Shown here in pieces: positions 9,163-19,201 of a DNA stretch of 64,000 nt. A model generated the notes under the pieces. The model did not search any database. It saw only the letters and a list, made by a program, of their open reading frames with translations, and had not been told where the DNA came from. Numbering within the stretch: position 1 is the stretch's first letter; each line of letters begins with the position of its first letter. Source of the DNA: an uncultured Pseudomonadota bacterium (GTDB lineage: Bacteria > Pseudomonadota > Gammaproteobacteria > Methylococcales > Methylomonadaceae); the NCBI GenBank assembly GCA_903928965.1, contig CAIYSZ010000031.1, positions 1 to 64,000 on the forward strand, written 5' to 3'. The position numbers and the translations under genes were made by a program.

Positions 9163-9260
9163 GACAAAGTAGCCTTATATTCTATAAACGATGATTATCT
9201 GACTGTAGGAGTATACACCGTTGCTTGCACCGCGGAAAATTCTTAACGGCTTGTTATGTA

Positions 9261-10685
9261 TTAATCTTTTATATTCAATTCCTTAAGTTTTCTGGTCAGC
9301 GTGTTGCGGCCAAGACCCAGTAAAATCGCCGCTTCATGCTTGCGGCCGTGGGTATGTTCGAGCGCGGCTTCAATCATCAAGGCTTCCATGGCGGGTATCG
9401 CTTGCTTGGCGATATCCATTTTGCCGGCGGTCAGTTGTTGTTTGACCCACAGGTGAAACGCCGATTCCCAATCGCCGTTCAGCAGCGCGGCGTTCACGTC
9501 TTGGCTAGGATGGGTCAATTCCGGCGGCAGGTCCTCAATGTGAATTTCACGGCCGGAAGCCATTACCGTTAGCCAGCGACAGGTATTTTCCAGTTGACGC
9601 ACATTGCCCGGCCATTTCAGATGGCTCAGGAATTGCTCGGTCTCCGGTTTAAGCATCTTGATTTCGGTGTTTAATTCCTTGGCGCTTTGGAACAAAAAAT
9701 GCCGCATCAGCAAAGGAATATCCTGACGCCGGTCGCGCAGCGGCGGAATGTGGATGCGGATGACGTTGAGACGGTGAAATAAGTCCTCGCGGAAGCGGCC
9801 TTGCGCGACGAGGGTCTCCAGGTTTTGGTGAGTTGCGGCGATAATGCGCACGTTGACCTTGACCGAGGCGTGCGCGCCGACCGGGTAGAATTCGTTGTCA
9901 GCCAGTACGCGTAGCAAGCGGGTTTGCAGTTCCGCCGGCATGTCGCCTATTTCGTCGAGGAATAGGGTGCCGTTGTTAGCTTGTTCAAAGCGGCCAATGC
10001 GGCGAGTTTGGGCGCCGGTGAAAGCGCCTTTTTCATGGCCGAACAGTTCCGATTCCATCAAGTCCTTCGGAATAGCCGCCATATTCAAGGCGATGAACGG
10101 CTGGTCGGCGCGTGGACTGTGCCGGTGTAGCGCCTTGGCCACCAGTTCCTTGCCGGTGCCGGATTCACCGTTGATTAAAACCGTGATATGAGAGCGGGCC
10201 AGGCGTCCGATGGCGCGGAACACTTCCTGCATGGCTGGGGCTTCACCTATGATTTCAGTGTTTTCCTGCGGATCGTTCTCCATCTCGCTGGCCGGGCTGA
10301 GATGCTGCCTGCTATGCACGCAGGCGCGATGCACGGTTTCCACGACTTCATTAACGTCGAACGGTTTCGGCAAATATTCAAAAGCGCCGCCGTGAAACGC
10401 CGACACCGCGCTTTCCAAATCCGAATGCGCGGTCATGACGATGACAGGCAGTTCAGGGTAAAGGATTTGCAAGTTTTTCAACAGCTCCAGGCCGTCAATG
10501 CCCGGCATCCGAATGTCGGTGATCAACACTTGCGGTTGCAGGCTGGGCAATAGTTTCATGACTTCCTGGGCGCTGGCGAAACTTTGCGAAGGGATGTCGG
10601 CCTTTTGCAAAGCTTTTTCCAGTACCCAGCGGATTGATTTATCGTCATCGACTATCCATACTTTATCCGATTGTGGCATAGACAT
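9261..10685 (-). CDS. glnG: Nitrogen regulation response regulator NtrC
   Basis: A 474-residue sigma-54 activator with three domains in order. The receiver carries phosphoacceptor Asp57 in 'VLITDIRMPGIDG'. The AAA+ domain has Walker A 'GESGTGKE' and the sigma-54 contact loop 'GAFTGA'. The Fis-type helix-turn-helix is 'AAILLGLGRNTLTRKLKEL' at the C-terminus. When phosphorylated by NtrB under nitrogen limitation it activates sigma-54 promoters, typically glnA, amtB and nifA-linked genes. It overlaps ntrB by 23 bases, and the promoter for both is probably the sigma-54 site upstream of ntrB. Confidence 0.95.
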   Translation of the reverse strand: MSMPQSDKVWIVDDDKSIRWVLEKALQKADIPSQSFASAQEVMKLLPSLQPQVLITDIRMPGIDGLELLKNLQILYPELPVIVMTAHSDLESAVSAFHGGAFEYLPKPFDVNEVVETVHRACVHSRQHLSPASEMENDPQENTEIIGEAPAMQEVFRAIGRLARSHITVLINGESGTGKELVAKALHRHSPRADQPFIALNMAAIPKDLMESELFGHEKGAFTGAQTRRIGRFEQANNGTLFLDEIGDMPAELQTRLLRVLADNEFYPVGAHASVKVNVRIIAATHQNLETLVAQGRFREDLFHRLNVIRIHIPPLRDRRQDIPLLMRHFLFQSAKELNTEIKMLKPETEQFLSHLKWPGNVRQLENTCRWLTVMASGREIHIEDLPPELTHPSQDVNAALLNGDWESAFHLWVKQQLTAGKMDIAKQAIPAMEALMIEAALEHTHGRKHEAAILLGLGRNTLTRKLKELNIKD

Positions 10686-11721
10686 TCTCCAACGGCAGGT
10701 AAATGGAAAACACGGTGCGGCCCGGCTCGCTTTCGCATTCGATCAGGCCGTTGTGTTGATTGATTAGGGATTGCGCGATGGACAAACCAAGGCCGGTGCC
10801 TTCGGCGCGGCCGGTGATCATGGGGTAAAAGATTTGATCCAAAAGTTCAGGTTTTATGCCCGGTCCGCTGTCGACGATTTCAATTTTTATGGTGAGCTTA
10901 TAGCGCTTGCGCCCGATGGTCATGTGGCGGCGGATGCGGGTTTTCAATAAAACTTCGCCTTCGGAATGGATGGCTTGCACCGCGTTGCGCACAATGTTCA
11001 GCAGCGCTTGAATCAATTGATTTTTGTCGGCGTAAAGTTCGGGAATGCTCGGATCGTAATCGGTAATCAGATGGATGTTTTTGTTAGCCTCCACCATGAC
11101 CAGTTGCCTGACCCGCTCCAACACCTCATGAATGTTCAACTGCATTTTCTGCGCTGGTTTGTTAGGGCCGAGCATTTTGTCCATTAGGTCTTGCAGCCGG
11201 TCGGATTCGGCGATAATGATTTGCGTGTATTCGCGCAGTTCCGGGTCTTGCAGCTCCTGGTCCAATAATTGCGCCGCGCCGCGCAAGCCGCCGAGCGGAT
11301 TCTTGATTTCATGCGCCAAGCCGCGCACCAGCAAGCGGCTGGTATTTTGTTGCGCCAGCAGTTGTTCTTCCTTGGTGATGCGTAAATGCCGGTCCACTTG
11401 CTGGAGTTCGATCAGCACTTCGTGCAACTGGCCTTCCTCAAACAGCGGAGTGGCGCAAAGATTGATGGTGATGGACTGGTTCAGGCGTTCCAGTATCAAT
11501 TCTCTATCTACCATAGGTTCGTTAGTCAGCATGCGTTGCCAGAGATCGTCCAGGCTCAGGTTCTGCGCGGCCCTGAGCAACTTGCGCGCGTTGGCGCCCA
11601 GCAAATGCTTTGCGCTGTCGGCAAACAGGATTTCCGCCGCCGGATTCACGTAAATCAATCGTGAATCCTTATTGAACAGCAGAATGGCTTCGTTAAGGTG
11701 ATCAAGTATTTTTTTATACAC
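10663..11721 (-). CDS. glnL: Nitrogen regulation sensor histidine kinase NtrB
   Basis: A 352-residue soluble histidine kinase. An N-terminal PAS domain (about 1-110) precedes the H-box 'LVRGLAHEIKNPLGGLRGAA', whose His is autophosphorylated. The ATPase domain has N-box 'LLNIVRNAVQAI', the G1 box 'DSGPGI' and G2 'GTGLGLSIAQS'. In the family, PII protein binding switches it between NtrC kinase and phosphatase. No membrane segment is seen. glnA is not adjacent, unlike in enterobacteria, and the operon here begins with ntrB. Confidence 0.95.
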   Translation of the reverse strand: MYKKILDHLNEAILLFNKDSRLIYVNPAAEILFADSAKHLLGANARKLLRAAQNLSLDDLWQRMLTNEPMVDRELILERLNQSITINLCATPLFEEGQLHEVLIELQQVDRHLRITKEEQLLAQQNTSRLLVRGLAHEIKNPLGGLRGAAQLLDQELQDPELREYTQIIIAESDRLQDLMDKMLGPNKPAQKMQLNIHEVLERVRQLVMVEANKNIHLITDYDPSIPELYADKNQLIQALLNIVRNAVQAIHSEGEVLLKTRIRRHMTIGRKRYKLTIKIEIVDSGPGIKPELLDQIFYPMITGRAEGTGLGLSIAQSLINQHNGLIECESEPGRTVFSIYLPLENVYATIG

Positions 11722-11757
11722 TGTGGCTGAGAGTGGATTAGCAACTGGTTCTAAATA

Positions 11758-11773
11758 AGCAATTTATAAGCCA
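11758..11773 (-). promoter_or_regulatory. Sigma-54 (-24/-12) promoter of ntrBC
   Basis: On the minus strand the sequence TGGCTTATAAATTGCT keeps the GG-N10-GC spacing and the TTGC half of the consensus. It lies 36 bases upstream of the ntrB start, and NtrC-like sites lie 55-100 bases further upstream. Confidence 0.6.
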
Positions 11774-11826
11774 GACTAAGAATTACGCGCGGTTAATCCG
11801 AAAAATTCAGCATAAGCGGGTGTTTC

Positions 11827-11874
11827 GCACCATTTAAGTGACCAACATTGGTGCAAATGGGTAATTATGGTGCA
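11827..11874 (-). promoter_or_regulatory. Cluster of NtrC-binding-like half sites upstream of ntrBC
   Basis: Three copies of the NtrC half site (GCACCA or its complement TGGTGCA) occur within 48 bases: 11827-11832, 11849-11855 and 11868-11874. The central one sits in an imperfect dyad, TGCACCAATGTTGGTCA on the minus strand. Enhancer position relative to the sigma-54 element fits NtrC autoregulation. The spacing of the half sites is not the classic 17-base operator, so this is a candidate. Confidence 0.5.
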
Positions 11875-11875
11875 A

Positions 11876-12652
11876 TTAATGGTCTAGGTAGTCGACCAAT
11901 AGCGGTGCGTGATCACTAAAACGTTGCTCTTTATACACCGAGGCGCTTGCGGCAGCGACAGCGACATTGGGGCTGACGATTTGGTAGTCGATGCGCCAAC
12001 CCACATTTTTCGCCCAGGCTTGGCCGCGGTTACTCCACCAGGTATAGCCGGTTTCGCCGGCGTCCGGGTACAGGCGGCGGAAAACGTCTACCCACCCCAG
12101 TTCGTCGAACACGCGGCCCAGCCAGGCGCGCTCCTCGGGTAAAAATCCGGAGTTTTTTTGGTTGCCGCGCCAGTTTTTCAAGTCTATGTTTTGGTGGGCG
12201 ATATTCCAATCGCCGCAAATGACGACGCGGCGGCCGCTATGCGCTAACGCCTGAAGATGCGGAAAAAAACGCGCCATGACGCTGTATTTGACTTGCTGCC
12301 GCTCCTCGCTGCTGGAGCCGGAGGGCAGATACAAGGACACTATCGACAAATCGCCGATTTGAATTTCCAGATATCGGCCTTCGCTATCGATGTCCGGATA
12401 ACCGAGACCGGTGATTATGCGATCCGCCGCATGCCGGCTGTAGATGGCGACGCCGCTATAGCCTTTTTTTTCCGCGGGGTGAAAATAACCGTGCATGCCG
12501 TCCGGCCGCAGCATGAAATCCGCCAGGTCGCCGGCTTGGGCCTTGAGCTCCTGCAGGCAAATGAAATCCGCTTGCTGTAGCGGCAGCCAGTCGTAAAAAC
12601 CTTTGCCGGCGGCGGAACGCACGCCGTTCACATTAACGGTAATAATACGCAT
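11876..12652 (-). CDS. xthA: Exodeoxyribonuclease III (AP endonuclease)
   Basis: A 258-residue ExoIII/AP endonuclease of the EEP fold. Visible landmarks are the N-terminal 'RIITVNVNGVRSA' (Asn metal ligand), 'DFICLQELKAQ' (Glu metal ligand), 'VICGDWNIAH' (catalytic Asp and Asn) and C-terminal 'FSDHAPLLVDY' (Asp-His pair). It nicks DNA 5' of abasic sites in base excision repair and trims 3' blocks. It stands alone; a divergent amine oxidase gene starts 50 bases away. Confidence 0.93.
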   Translation of the reverse strand: MRIITVNVNGVRSAAGKGFYDWLPLQQADFICLQELKAQAGDLADFMLRPDGMHGYFHPAEKKGYSGVAIYSRHAADRIITGLGYPDIDSEGRYLEIQIGDLSIVSLYLPSGSSSEERQQVKYSVMARFFPHLQALAHSGRRVVICGDWNIAHQNIDLKNWRGNQKNSGFLPEERAWLGRVFDELGWVDVFRRLYPDAGETGYTWWSNRGQAWAKNVGWRIDYQIVSPNVAVAAASASVYKEQRFSDHAPLLVDYLDH

Positions 12653-12703
12653 TATCTGCTACCTTAGTCTAAATTGCTCTGTCATGTACTAGGGGGTTGC
12701 TCT

Positions 12704-14179
12704 ATGTTTAACCTTAATCTTAACCTTAATTTTAAGTTCCGGGTCGCCCGCCGTTGCCGCATGGGCTTATTATTGTGGTTATGCTGCTCTCTGACGTGCG
12801 CACGGGCGCAATCGGCGGATATGTTGGCGGCTGATGTGCTGGTAGTCGGGGCCGGTTTATCCGGTCTGACCGCCGCTTATTATCTACAAAAAGCCGGTAA
12901 AAGCGTACTTATGTTGGAAATGACCTCGCATATCGGCGGGCGCATCCGCACCGCGGCGTATCCCGGCGGCGAGCGGGCCGAGGTTGGATTGGAGGAATTT
13001 TGGTCCGATAATCCGGCCCTGTCTATATTCCGCGAGTTGGAAATACCGTTGGAAACGGCGTATGGGGGGTTTTCCAGTTTTTATTACCAAGGCGAATTGC
13101 ATGCCGCCACGCATCCGGACAATCAGGCATTTATCGCCAGTTTCGCCGACGCCGAGGAAATGCGGGCCTTTCTGCAATGGGATGCGCAAATGCAATCCTT
13201 GTTCAAGCAATTAGAGCAACATCCTTTGCCGGCGGAATTGTCGGCATTGCAGGACGTTTCGTTCGCCGATTGGCTGGCGCGGCGCGGCGGTTTGTCCGAA
13301 AAAATGCTGGCGTTCGTACGCATGCAAATCGAGCCGGAGGTTGGGGTGGATTGGCGCAATCTCAACGCGTTGGACGGCTTGGCCGAATGGCGCTTGTTGG
13401 CCGCGCCGGGGCAGCTCCCTTATCACGTGGCGGGCGGTAATCAAGCGGCGGCGGAAAAAATAGCCGAAGCGATAGGCAAGCATAATATTTTGCTGCAACA
13501 ACAGGTGGCCGAGGTCGACGCGGACGCGGACGGTGTTAGCGTGGCGGCTTTGGATTTGCGCGATTATCAATGGCGGCGCTATCGCGGCCAATACCTAGTA
13601 TTGACGATGCCATTATATAAGTTGAATGAAATTCAGTTTCGGCCGCCGTTGACCGAGGAACGGCGGCAGGCGGTGCAAACTCAAGCCGGAGGGGCGTATT
13701 TTACCGCGCATGTCGTAGTAAGCGCCGGCGCGCAACGCTTTTGGACGCGGCAGGGGCAAACCGTGTTGCCGATTTTAACCGACAGCGAACTAGGCGTCAT
13801 TTACGGCGGAACCGGCGGTAACGCGAACACCGCGGTGCTGAATTTATTGATCACCGGCGCTTACGCCGAGGCGTTCAACAATAGGCTGAACGCCTATGAT
13901 GAAATAAAAGGCATACTATTGGCGGCGTTTGAAAAACTGTGGCCGGGTTTCGGCGCGGAGGCGCGGGACATCTATTTCTACCGTTATCATCCGCGCGCCA
14001 TAGCAGTCTGGCCGCTAGGGCGCTCGCGTTTCGACGCCTTGAGCGAATCCTTGCGCCGGCCCCAAGGCCGAGTCTATTTCGCCGGCGATTTTACCGAGGA
14101 CAGCCATTCCAACGGCGCGGCGCGGGCCGGAATTAGAGTGGCGCGGGAAATCGCGCAAACTAAGCCTGGCAGTGATTGA
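12704..14179 (+). CDS. Exported flavin-containing amine oxidase (Sec type)
   Basis: The FAD-binding dinucleotide fold starts at 'DVLVVGAGLSGLTAAYYL', followed by the amine oxidase 'GGRIRTA' motif. The C-terminal FAD segment is 'GRVYFAGDFTEDSHSNGAARAG'. A signal peptide precedes it: basic RVARRCR, a hydrophobic MGLLLWLCCSLTC stretch and a likely cleavage after ARA. I place the start at ATG 12704, seven bases after AGGGGG; the tracked ORF begins at an upstream TTG. The first codons are a short tandem repeat encoding NLNLNLNFKF. The substrate (monoamine, polyamine or amino acid) cannot be decided. It is about 33-35% of a module with two other exported enzymes downstream. Confidence 0.8.
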   Translation: MFNLNLNLNFKFRVARRCRMGLLLWLCCSLTCARAQSADMLAADVLVVGAGLSGLTAAYYLQKAGKSVLMLEMTSHIGGRIRTAAYPGGERAEVGLEEFWSDNPALSIFRELEIPLETAYGGFSSFYYQGELHAATHPDNQAFIASFADAEEMRAFLQWDAQMQSLFKQLEQHPLPAELSALQDVSFADWLARRGGLSEKMLAFVRMQIEPEVGVDWRNLNALDGLAEWRLLAAPGQLPYHVAGGNQAAAEKIAEAIGKHNILLQQQVAEVDADADGVSVAALDLRDYQWRRYRGQYLVLTMPLYKLNEIQFRPPLTEERRQAVQTQAGGAYFTAHVVVSAGAQRFWTRQGQTVLPILTDSELGVIYGGTGGNANTAVLNLLITGAYAEAFNNRLNAYDEIKGILLAAFEKLWPGFGAEARDIYFYRYHPRAIAVWPLGRSRFDALSESLRRPQGRVYFAGDFTEDSHSNGAARAGIRVAREIAQTKPGSD

Positions 14180-14354
14180 TAAGCTGTTAAGAATAAGTCT
14201 CTAGGTAGGGTGATGGGTAGCCTGTCATGGTAGCCGCTTATTTAACGTGACGGCGGTCGCGCAAATTAGCTTTCGCTCGCCGATTTTTACATTTCGGCCA
14301 TGGGTTAGGTTAAAATAAGTCAAGTGATTGTTTTGGTTTATTATAGGGATTAAT

Positions 14355-16169
14355 ATGCATTTCAAAAAACATATGAAAGGTTTGGCGGCGGCGGCTTTGC
14401 TGGGCGGGGCGGAGAACGCCGCCGCAAGCGTGGATCATGTTTTGCTGATCTCGATTGACGGCTTGCATCAAAGCGATTTGACATGGATTCAAGCAAACCA
14501 ATATCAGTCCACTTTACCGAATTTAAATTTCTTGATTAATAATGGCGCTATTTACAGCAATGCCACCGTTCCAGCGCCTTCCGGCCCTTATACCGGGTTG
14601 CTGAGCTTGAGCACCGGCGGCAAGCCGCATACTACCGGGGTTTATTCCTTCAATGGCTATAGCCGCGCCTTGTCGCCGTCCGGCGCTTGTTCCGCGACCG
14701 GAACCACCGCCGATTTCAGCTCGGACGCGGATAACACATCCAACGGCCAGCTGCTTTTGGACTCCGGCGCCGGCCTTAATATTTATCCGGTGACCCCATT
14801 CGAGCCGACCAACGTGAGCGCCGTGCCGGCAGGGATTTTAGGCTTGGCCTTGCCCGGAGTCGCCTCAAACGCTGGCGGCGTGCAAGCGCTTTTGAATTCG
14901 GCCTCGTTGCCGGCCGATCCCGGCAAAAACTGCGCGGTTGTCTATCCGCATGAATTTTTACAAGTGAATACCGTATTCGAGGTGGTGAGCAATCATCTGG
15001 GCCAAGCTTATGCTACCGCTTGGGCGGACGATCATCCCGGCTACGAGATTTTGAACGGTCAATCCGGAAGCGGGGTGTACGATTTGTTCGCACCGGAAAT
15101 CAACAGCTTGGTTAGCATTAATGGAACGGCGGATTGGACGCGGCAGAGCATTACCGCCCAACAATTCGATAGTTTCAAGCTCAAGGCGGTGTTGAATTGG
15201 ATTAAGGGGCAGGACCGTAAAGGCAATGCAATCACTTCCGGAAAGGCGCCGGCTTTATACGGTATGAGTTTTCATGCCGCCGCTGCCGCGCAGAGTTTAA
15301 ATTTTAGCTGCTATGACATTAATCAAACCGCGTGTCAATCGGGCTCGGGGTATGAAGGCGGCTACGACATCTCCGTTACCGGAAAGCGTAAGAAACAGCT
15401 CACCACGGTATTGCCGGGCAGTTTATTGGCCGAGGCGCTATCCTATATAGACCAAAGTATAGGTCTGATTGTCCAGGAAATTCAGGCCAGCGGCGCTTCG
15501 ACCGCGATTATTCTGACCTCAAGATACGGGCAATCGCCGCTTAACCGATCCAATCTCACCTTGATTAATTACGATACCTTGATCAGCGGCTTAAATGCGG
15601 CATGGAATGTGCAGAATCCTCCCTTGGTGGCTCATGGGAATAAAGGCAATGGTTTAATGCTGTGGTTGAATTACCGTAATGCGTCGGCCTTGAGTTTCGT
15701 GAAAAATTATTTAAATAGTTATACTTCTAAACATGGCGGTCTAGGCACTGATGCAAGCGGCGTCAAAACGGTCAAAGGCTTTACCCAATCGGGTTTGAAA
15801 ACCGTTTTAACCGGCGGCGCGGTCACTAGGTATTTGCAGGCGAGCGGCAAGGACGCCCGCGTTCCCGACGTGCTGGGTTTGCCGCAGGAAGGCGTGATCT
15901 TTGTCGGCGCCGCGGATTTTAACCAGGCCCAATTGACCACTATCGCCGCCGCTGGCGGCAATTCCGCCGAGGATGTTAATGTGCCGTTGATCGTGACCGC
16001 GGTGAATGCGCCGCAGGTCCTTAACACCGGTGTTATCGAAACTGCCGTTAGCGCCACGCAAGTAGCGCCGACGATTTTGGAACTATTGGGTATCGCCACC
16101 ACGAAAGCCAATGGCTTAACGGCAGTGCGCGCGGAAAAAACCGCCGTGCTACCGATGCTGATTAAGTAA
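14355..16169 (+). CDS. Exported alkaline-phosphatase-superfamily enzyme (type I phosphodiesterase-like)
   Basis: After a short basic, alanine-rich signal-like start, the core begins 'VDHVLLISIDGLHQSDL', which supplies the first metal-binding Asp of the type I phosphodiesterase/nucleotide pyrophosphatase family. The nucleophile is probably a Ser or Thr in 'PAPSGPYTG', within the usual 'P..T...L.TG..P..HG' region (here KPHTTGVYSF). 'AIILTSRYGQSPLNR' occupies the place of the second metal site, where HG is more usual, so activity may differ. The ATG at 14355 follows AGGGA; the TTG at 14328 is less likely. A phosphate ester substrate is inferred from the family only. Confidence 0.7.
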   Translation: MHFKKHMKGLAAAALLGGAENAAASVDHVLLISIDGLHQSDLTWIQANQYQSTLPNLNFLINNGAIYSNATVPAPSGPYTGLLSLSTGGKPHTTGVYSFNGYSRALSPSGACSATGTTADFSSDADNTSNGQLLLDSGAGLNIYPVTPFEPTNVSAVPAGILGLALPGVASNAGGVQALLNSASLPADPGKNCAVVYPHEFLQVNTVFEVVSNHLGQAYATAWADDHPGYEILNGQSGSGVYDLFAPEINSLVSINGTADWTRQSITAQQFDSFKLKAVLNWIKGQDRKGNAITSGKAPALYGMSFHAAAAAQSLNFSCYDINQTACQSGSGYEGGYDISVTGKRKKQLTTVLPGSLLAEALSYIDQSIGLIVQEIQASGASTAIILTSRYGQSPLNRSNLTLINYDTLISGLNAAWNVQNPPLVAHGNKGNGLMLWLNYRNASALSFVKNYLNSYTSKHGGLGTDASGVKTVKGFTQSGLKTVLTGGAVTRYLQASGKDARVPDVLGLPQEGVIFVGAADFNQAQLTTIAAAGGNSAEDVNVPLIVTAVNAPQVLNTGVIETAVSATQVAPTILELLGIATTKANGLTAVRAEKTAVLPMLIK

Positions 16170-16270
16170 CTGCTTTCAACGCCTAGGTCTGATCCTCGAT
16201 TTTTAAATTTAAAAACCAATCAGTTGTAGGCGGGTGCATATGATTAAGCGATGTTGCCTAGTTTTCCGGA

Positions 16271-17914
16271 CTAGGAAAATGCTCCCGCCGTAATATCCGC
16301 CAGAATCTCTCCCGCCGCGCGCGCGCCTTCCTCCGCGCCACCTTCCATGTAGCCTTGAAAATTGATGGAGCAATGCTCTCCGGCAAAGTGTATATTGCCT
16401 TGCCTGACGCCTTCGTAACCACTAAACAAGGTGTATTGACCCACTTTCCAACAAGAGTAGCTGCCGAGCAAATTGGGATCGTCCTTGGGCGAATGCAGCG
16501 CGGACAAGCCGTTATATTCCTGGCTTAGGCCTGGAAATACCGGTTCGATTTGCCTTAAAAACCGGGCGGAGTATCTGCGTACGGCCTTGGATGTAGTGGA
16601 GAAGGAGTCGTCGCCTTGGTCGGGTTTTATGAATGCGCCCATGGAGCCTAGATAATCCACCATTACGCCGGTTTCGCCGGGTTGGGCGCGGGTCTGATCC
16701 CATCCGTTTTGATAACCGGTGTCGGCAAATGAATTGCCGTTGGAGAGCCCCCATGGACCATTTTGATTCCACAGCCTATGCTCGAATTGCAACATGATCT
16801 TGGCATTGACGCCGTAACCCAAGTCTTGAATCGCGGTTTTCTTTAACGCGTCGAAACCGGCCTTGCTGTAATCCACATTACGCAAGGTACTAAATGGGAG
16901 AGTCAAAATCACGCTATCAAAGCTTATCTGTTTGTAGCTGACCGCGCCGTTGGCCTTGCCGACGCTGAAGGTGAGCAGGATTTGCTTGTTCGGCTGTCTG
17001 GCAATGGCGACTAATTTATGATTCAGATGAATGGTGTTGGGCGGCAGCGAATGCGCGATGGCTTGCACCAATTGCTGGTTGCCGCCGCGAATATGATAAC
17101 GCTCGTTAGAGTAGCCGAATAAAGTCAAATCATTGGTCGGGCCAGGCAGTAGATAAACCAGATTCAAGCTGCTTTGCTGGCTGGTCGGCAGGCCGAACTC
17201 GATATCATAGGCCACGTCCAATAATTTACCAAATGGCGAACCGTGGCCGCCGGGGACAAACTTGGTAATCCAGTCGTGGATACTGATGGAGTCTAAATAT
17301 TGACCGGTCTCGGTATAGGAATTGTAAAGCGTGGGAAACGGGGCAGCGTTGTTTTGCGCTTGCAGGATTTCCAGTACCGGTTGAAAGTCCTGGTCCGCCT
17401 GCGCGGCGGAATAATACTTGCCGCCGAAATAATAGGTTTCGGTCGAGCCTATTGGTTCCGCGGCATGCAAATCATCCAGAGCCAAGCCGAAGCGTTGCGC
17501 CAATCCTTGAATAGTCACATGGCCGGAATCAATCAATTCTCCGCACCATTCCGACACTTGATCGTTTTTCCAATAATCAGTCAGGGATTGAATGCGTCCG
17601 CCGAAATGATCGTCGGATTCGTATAAGGTCGCGGCCACGCCGGCGTCACGCAAGGTCAGCGCCGCGTTGAGCCCCGCGACGCCGGCGCCGACTATGGCGA
17701 TTTTCGGCTGCCGGCCGCCGGCGAACAAGGGTTTTGCCGAGGGCGCTAACGATGCGGCGGCGGCAAAAGCCGCCATTTTCAAAAAGTCGCGCCGTTGCAG
17801 ATGCGCTTGTCGTTCGCGTATGGTTTCAATGCTGACGCCTTGTTGCAACGCGGCTTGATGTTCGCTGGCCAAACGGCGCAACATTCTCATGAGTGGGGTG
17901 CGGCTCATGGCCAT
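16271..17914 (-). CDS. Flavin monoamine oxidase family protein with a Tat signal
   Basis: The N-terminal region has a twin-arginine signal, 'QRRDFLKMAAFAAAASL', so the protein is exported folded with FAD. The dinucleotide fold follows ('IAIVGAGVAGLNAALTLRD'), then 'GGRIQSL', and a C-terminal FAD-contact segment 'GNIHFAGEHCSINFQGYMEG'. The layout is that of L-amino-acid oxidase or monoamine oxidase. Start chosen at ATG 17914, with AGGAG six bases upstream; the longer ORF adds a lysine- and tyrosine-rich leader that is unlikely. It faces the phosphodiesterase gene convergently and is divergent from nifH, sharing its upstream region. Confidence 0.8.
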   Translation of the reverse strand: MAMSRTPLMRMLRRLASEHQAALQQGVSIETIRERQAHLQRRDFLKMAAFAAAASLAPSAKPLFAGGRQPKIAIVGAGVAGLNAALTLRDAGVAATLYESDDHFGGRIQSLTDYWKNDQVSEWCGELIDSGHVTIQGLAQRFGLALDDLHAAEPIGSTETYYFGGKYYSAAQADQDFQPVLEILQAQNNAAPFPTLYNSYTETGQYLDSISIHDWITKFVPGGHGSPFGKLLDVAYDIEFGLPTSQQSSLNLVYLLPGPTNDLTLFGYSNERYHIRGGNQQLVQAIAHSLPPNTIHLNHKLVAIARQPNKQILLTFSVGKANGAVSYKQISFDSVILTLPFSTLRNVDYSKAGFDALKKTAIQDLGYGVNAKIMLQFEHRLWNQNGPWGLSNGNSFADTGYQNGWDQTRAQPGETGVMVDYLGSMGAFIKPDQGDDSFSTTSKAVRRYSARFLRQIEPVFPGLSQEYNGLSALHSPKDDPNLLGSYSCWKVGQYTLFSGYEGVRQGNIHFAGEHCSINFQGYMEGGAEEGARAAGEILADITAGAFS

Positions 17915-18035
17915 GCTCCTGAATGAGTGATGAGTTAAGTAGTGTTTTTTGCTATCGATATATTTTTTATATTTATAAATGTAGAGGTTGAAAACCATAA
18001 ATACAATTGGTTATTAGTAATAACCCTCATTTTCA

Positions 18036-18051
18036 TGTTAGTAAGACAACA
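18036..18051 (+). promoter_or_regulatory. NifA upstream activator site (TGT-N10-ACA)
   Basis: TGT, ten bases, ACA: an exact match to the NifA enhancer, about 100 bases upstream of the nifH -24 element. A second near match (TGT-N10-ACT) lies at 18065-18080. Confidence 0.75.
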
Positions 18052-18126
18052 TCCAATCTGACAATGTGGCGAACACGACTAGGCGCGAATAAAAAATACC
18101 GGAGCTTATATGTTTATATTCAATAG

Positions 18127-19083
<957 letters not shown>

Positions 19084-19092
19084 AAAAATTCC

Positions 19093-19132
19093 GCGCGTGG
19101 TCAGGGCGGGCTCAAGCTTGCTCAGACCGCGC
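19093..19132 (+). other. Hairpin in the nifH-nifD spacer
   Basis: GCGCGTGGTC pairs with GACCGCGC across a 22-base loop. No T run follows, so it is more likely an mRNA processing or 3'-protecting structure for nifH than a terminator. Confidence 0.5.
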
Positions 19133-19201
19133 CGGTTCGATTCAATCATTCCACATCAGGCTTAGTTGGGGGATTGCCCACGGCCTCAGGAGGATAACAT
19201 C

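Noticed and set aside
18065-18080. Second NifA site TGT-N10-ACT
   Set aside because: One base short of the consensus; mentioned with the main site but not listed as a separate feature.
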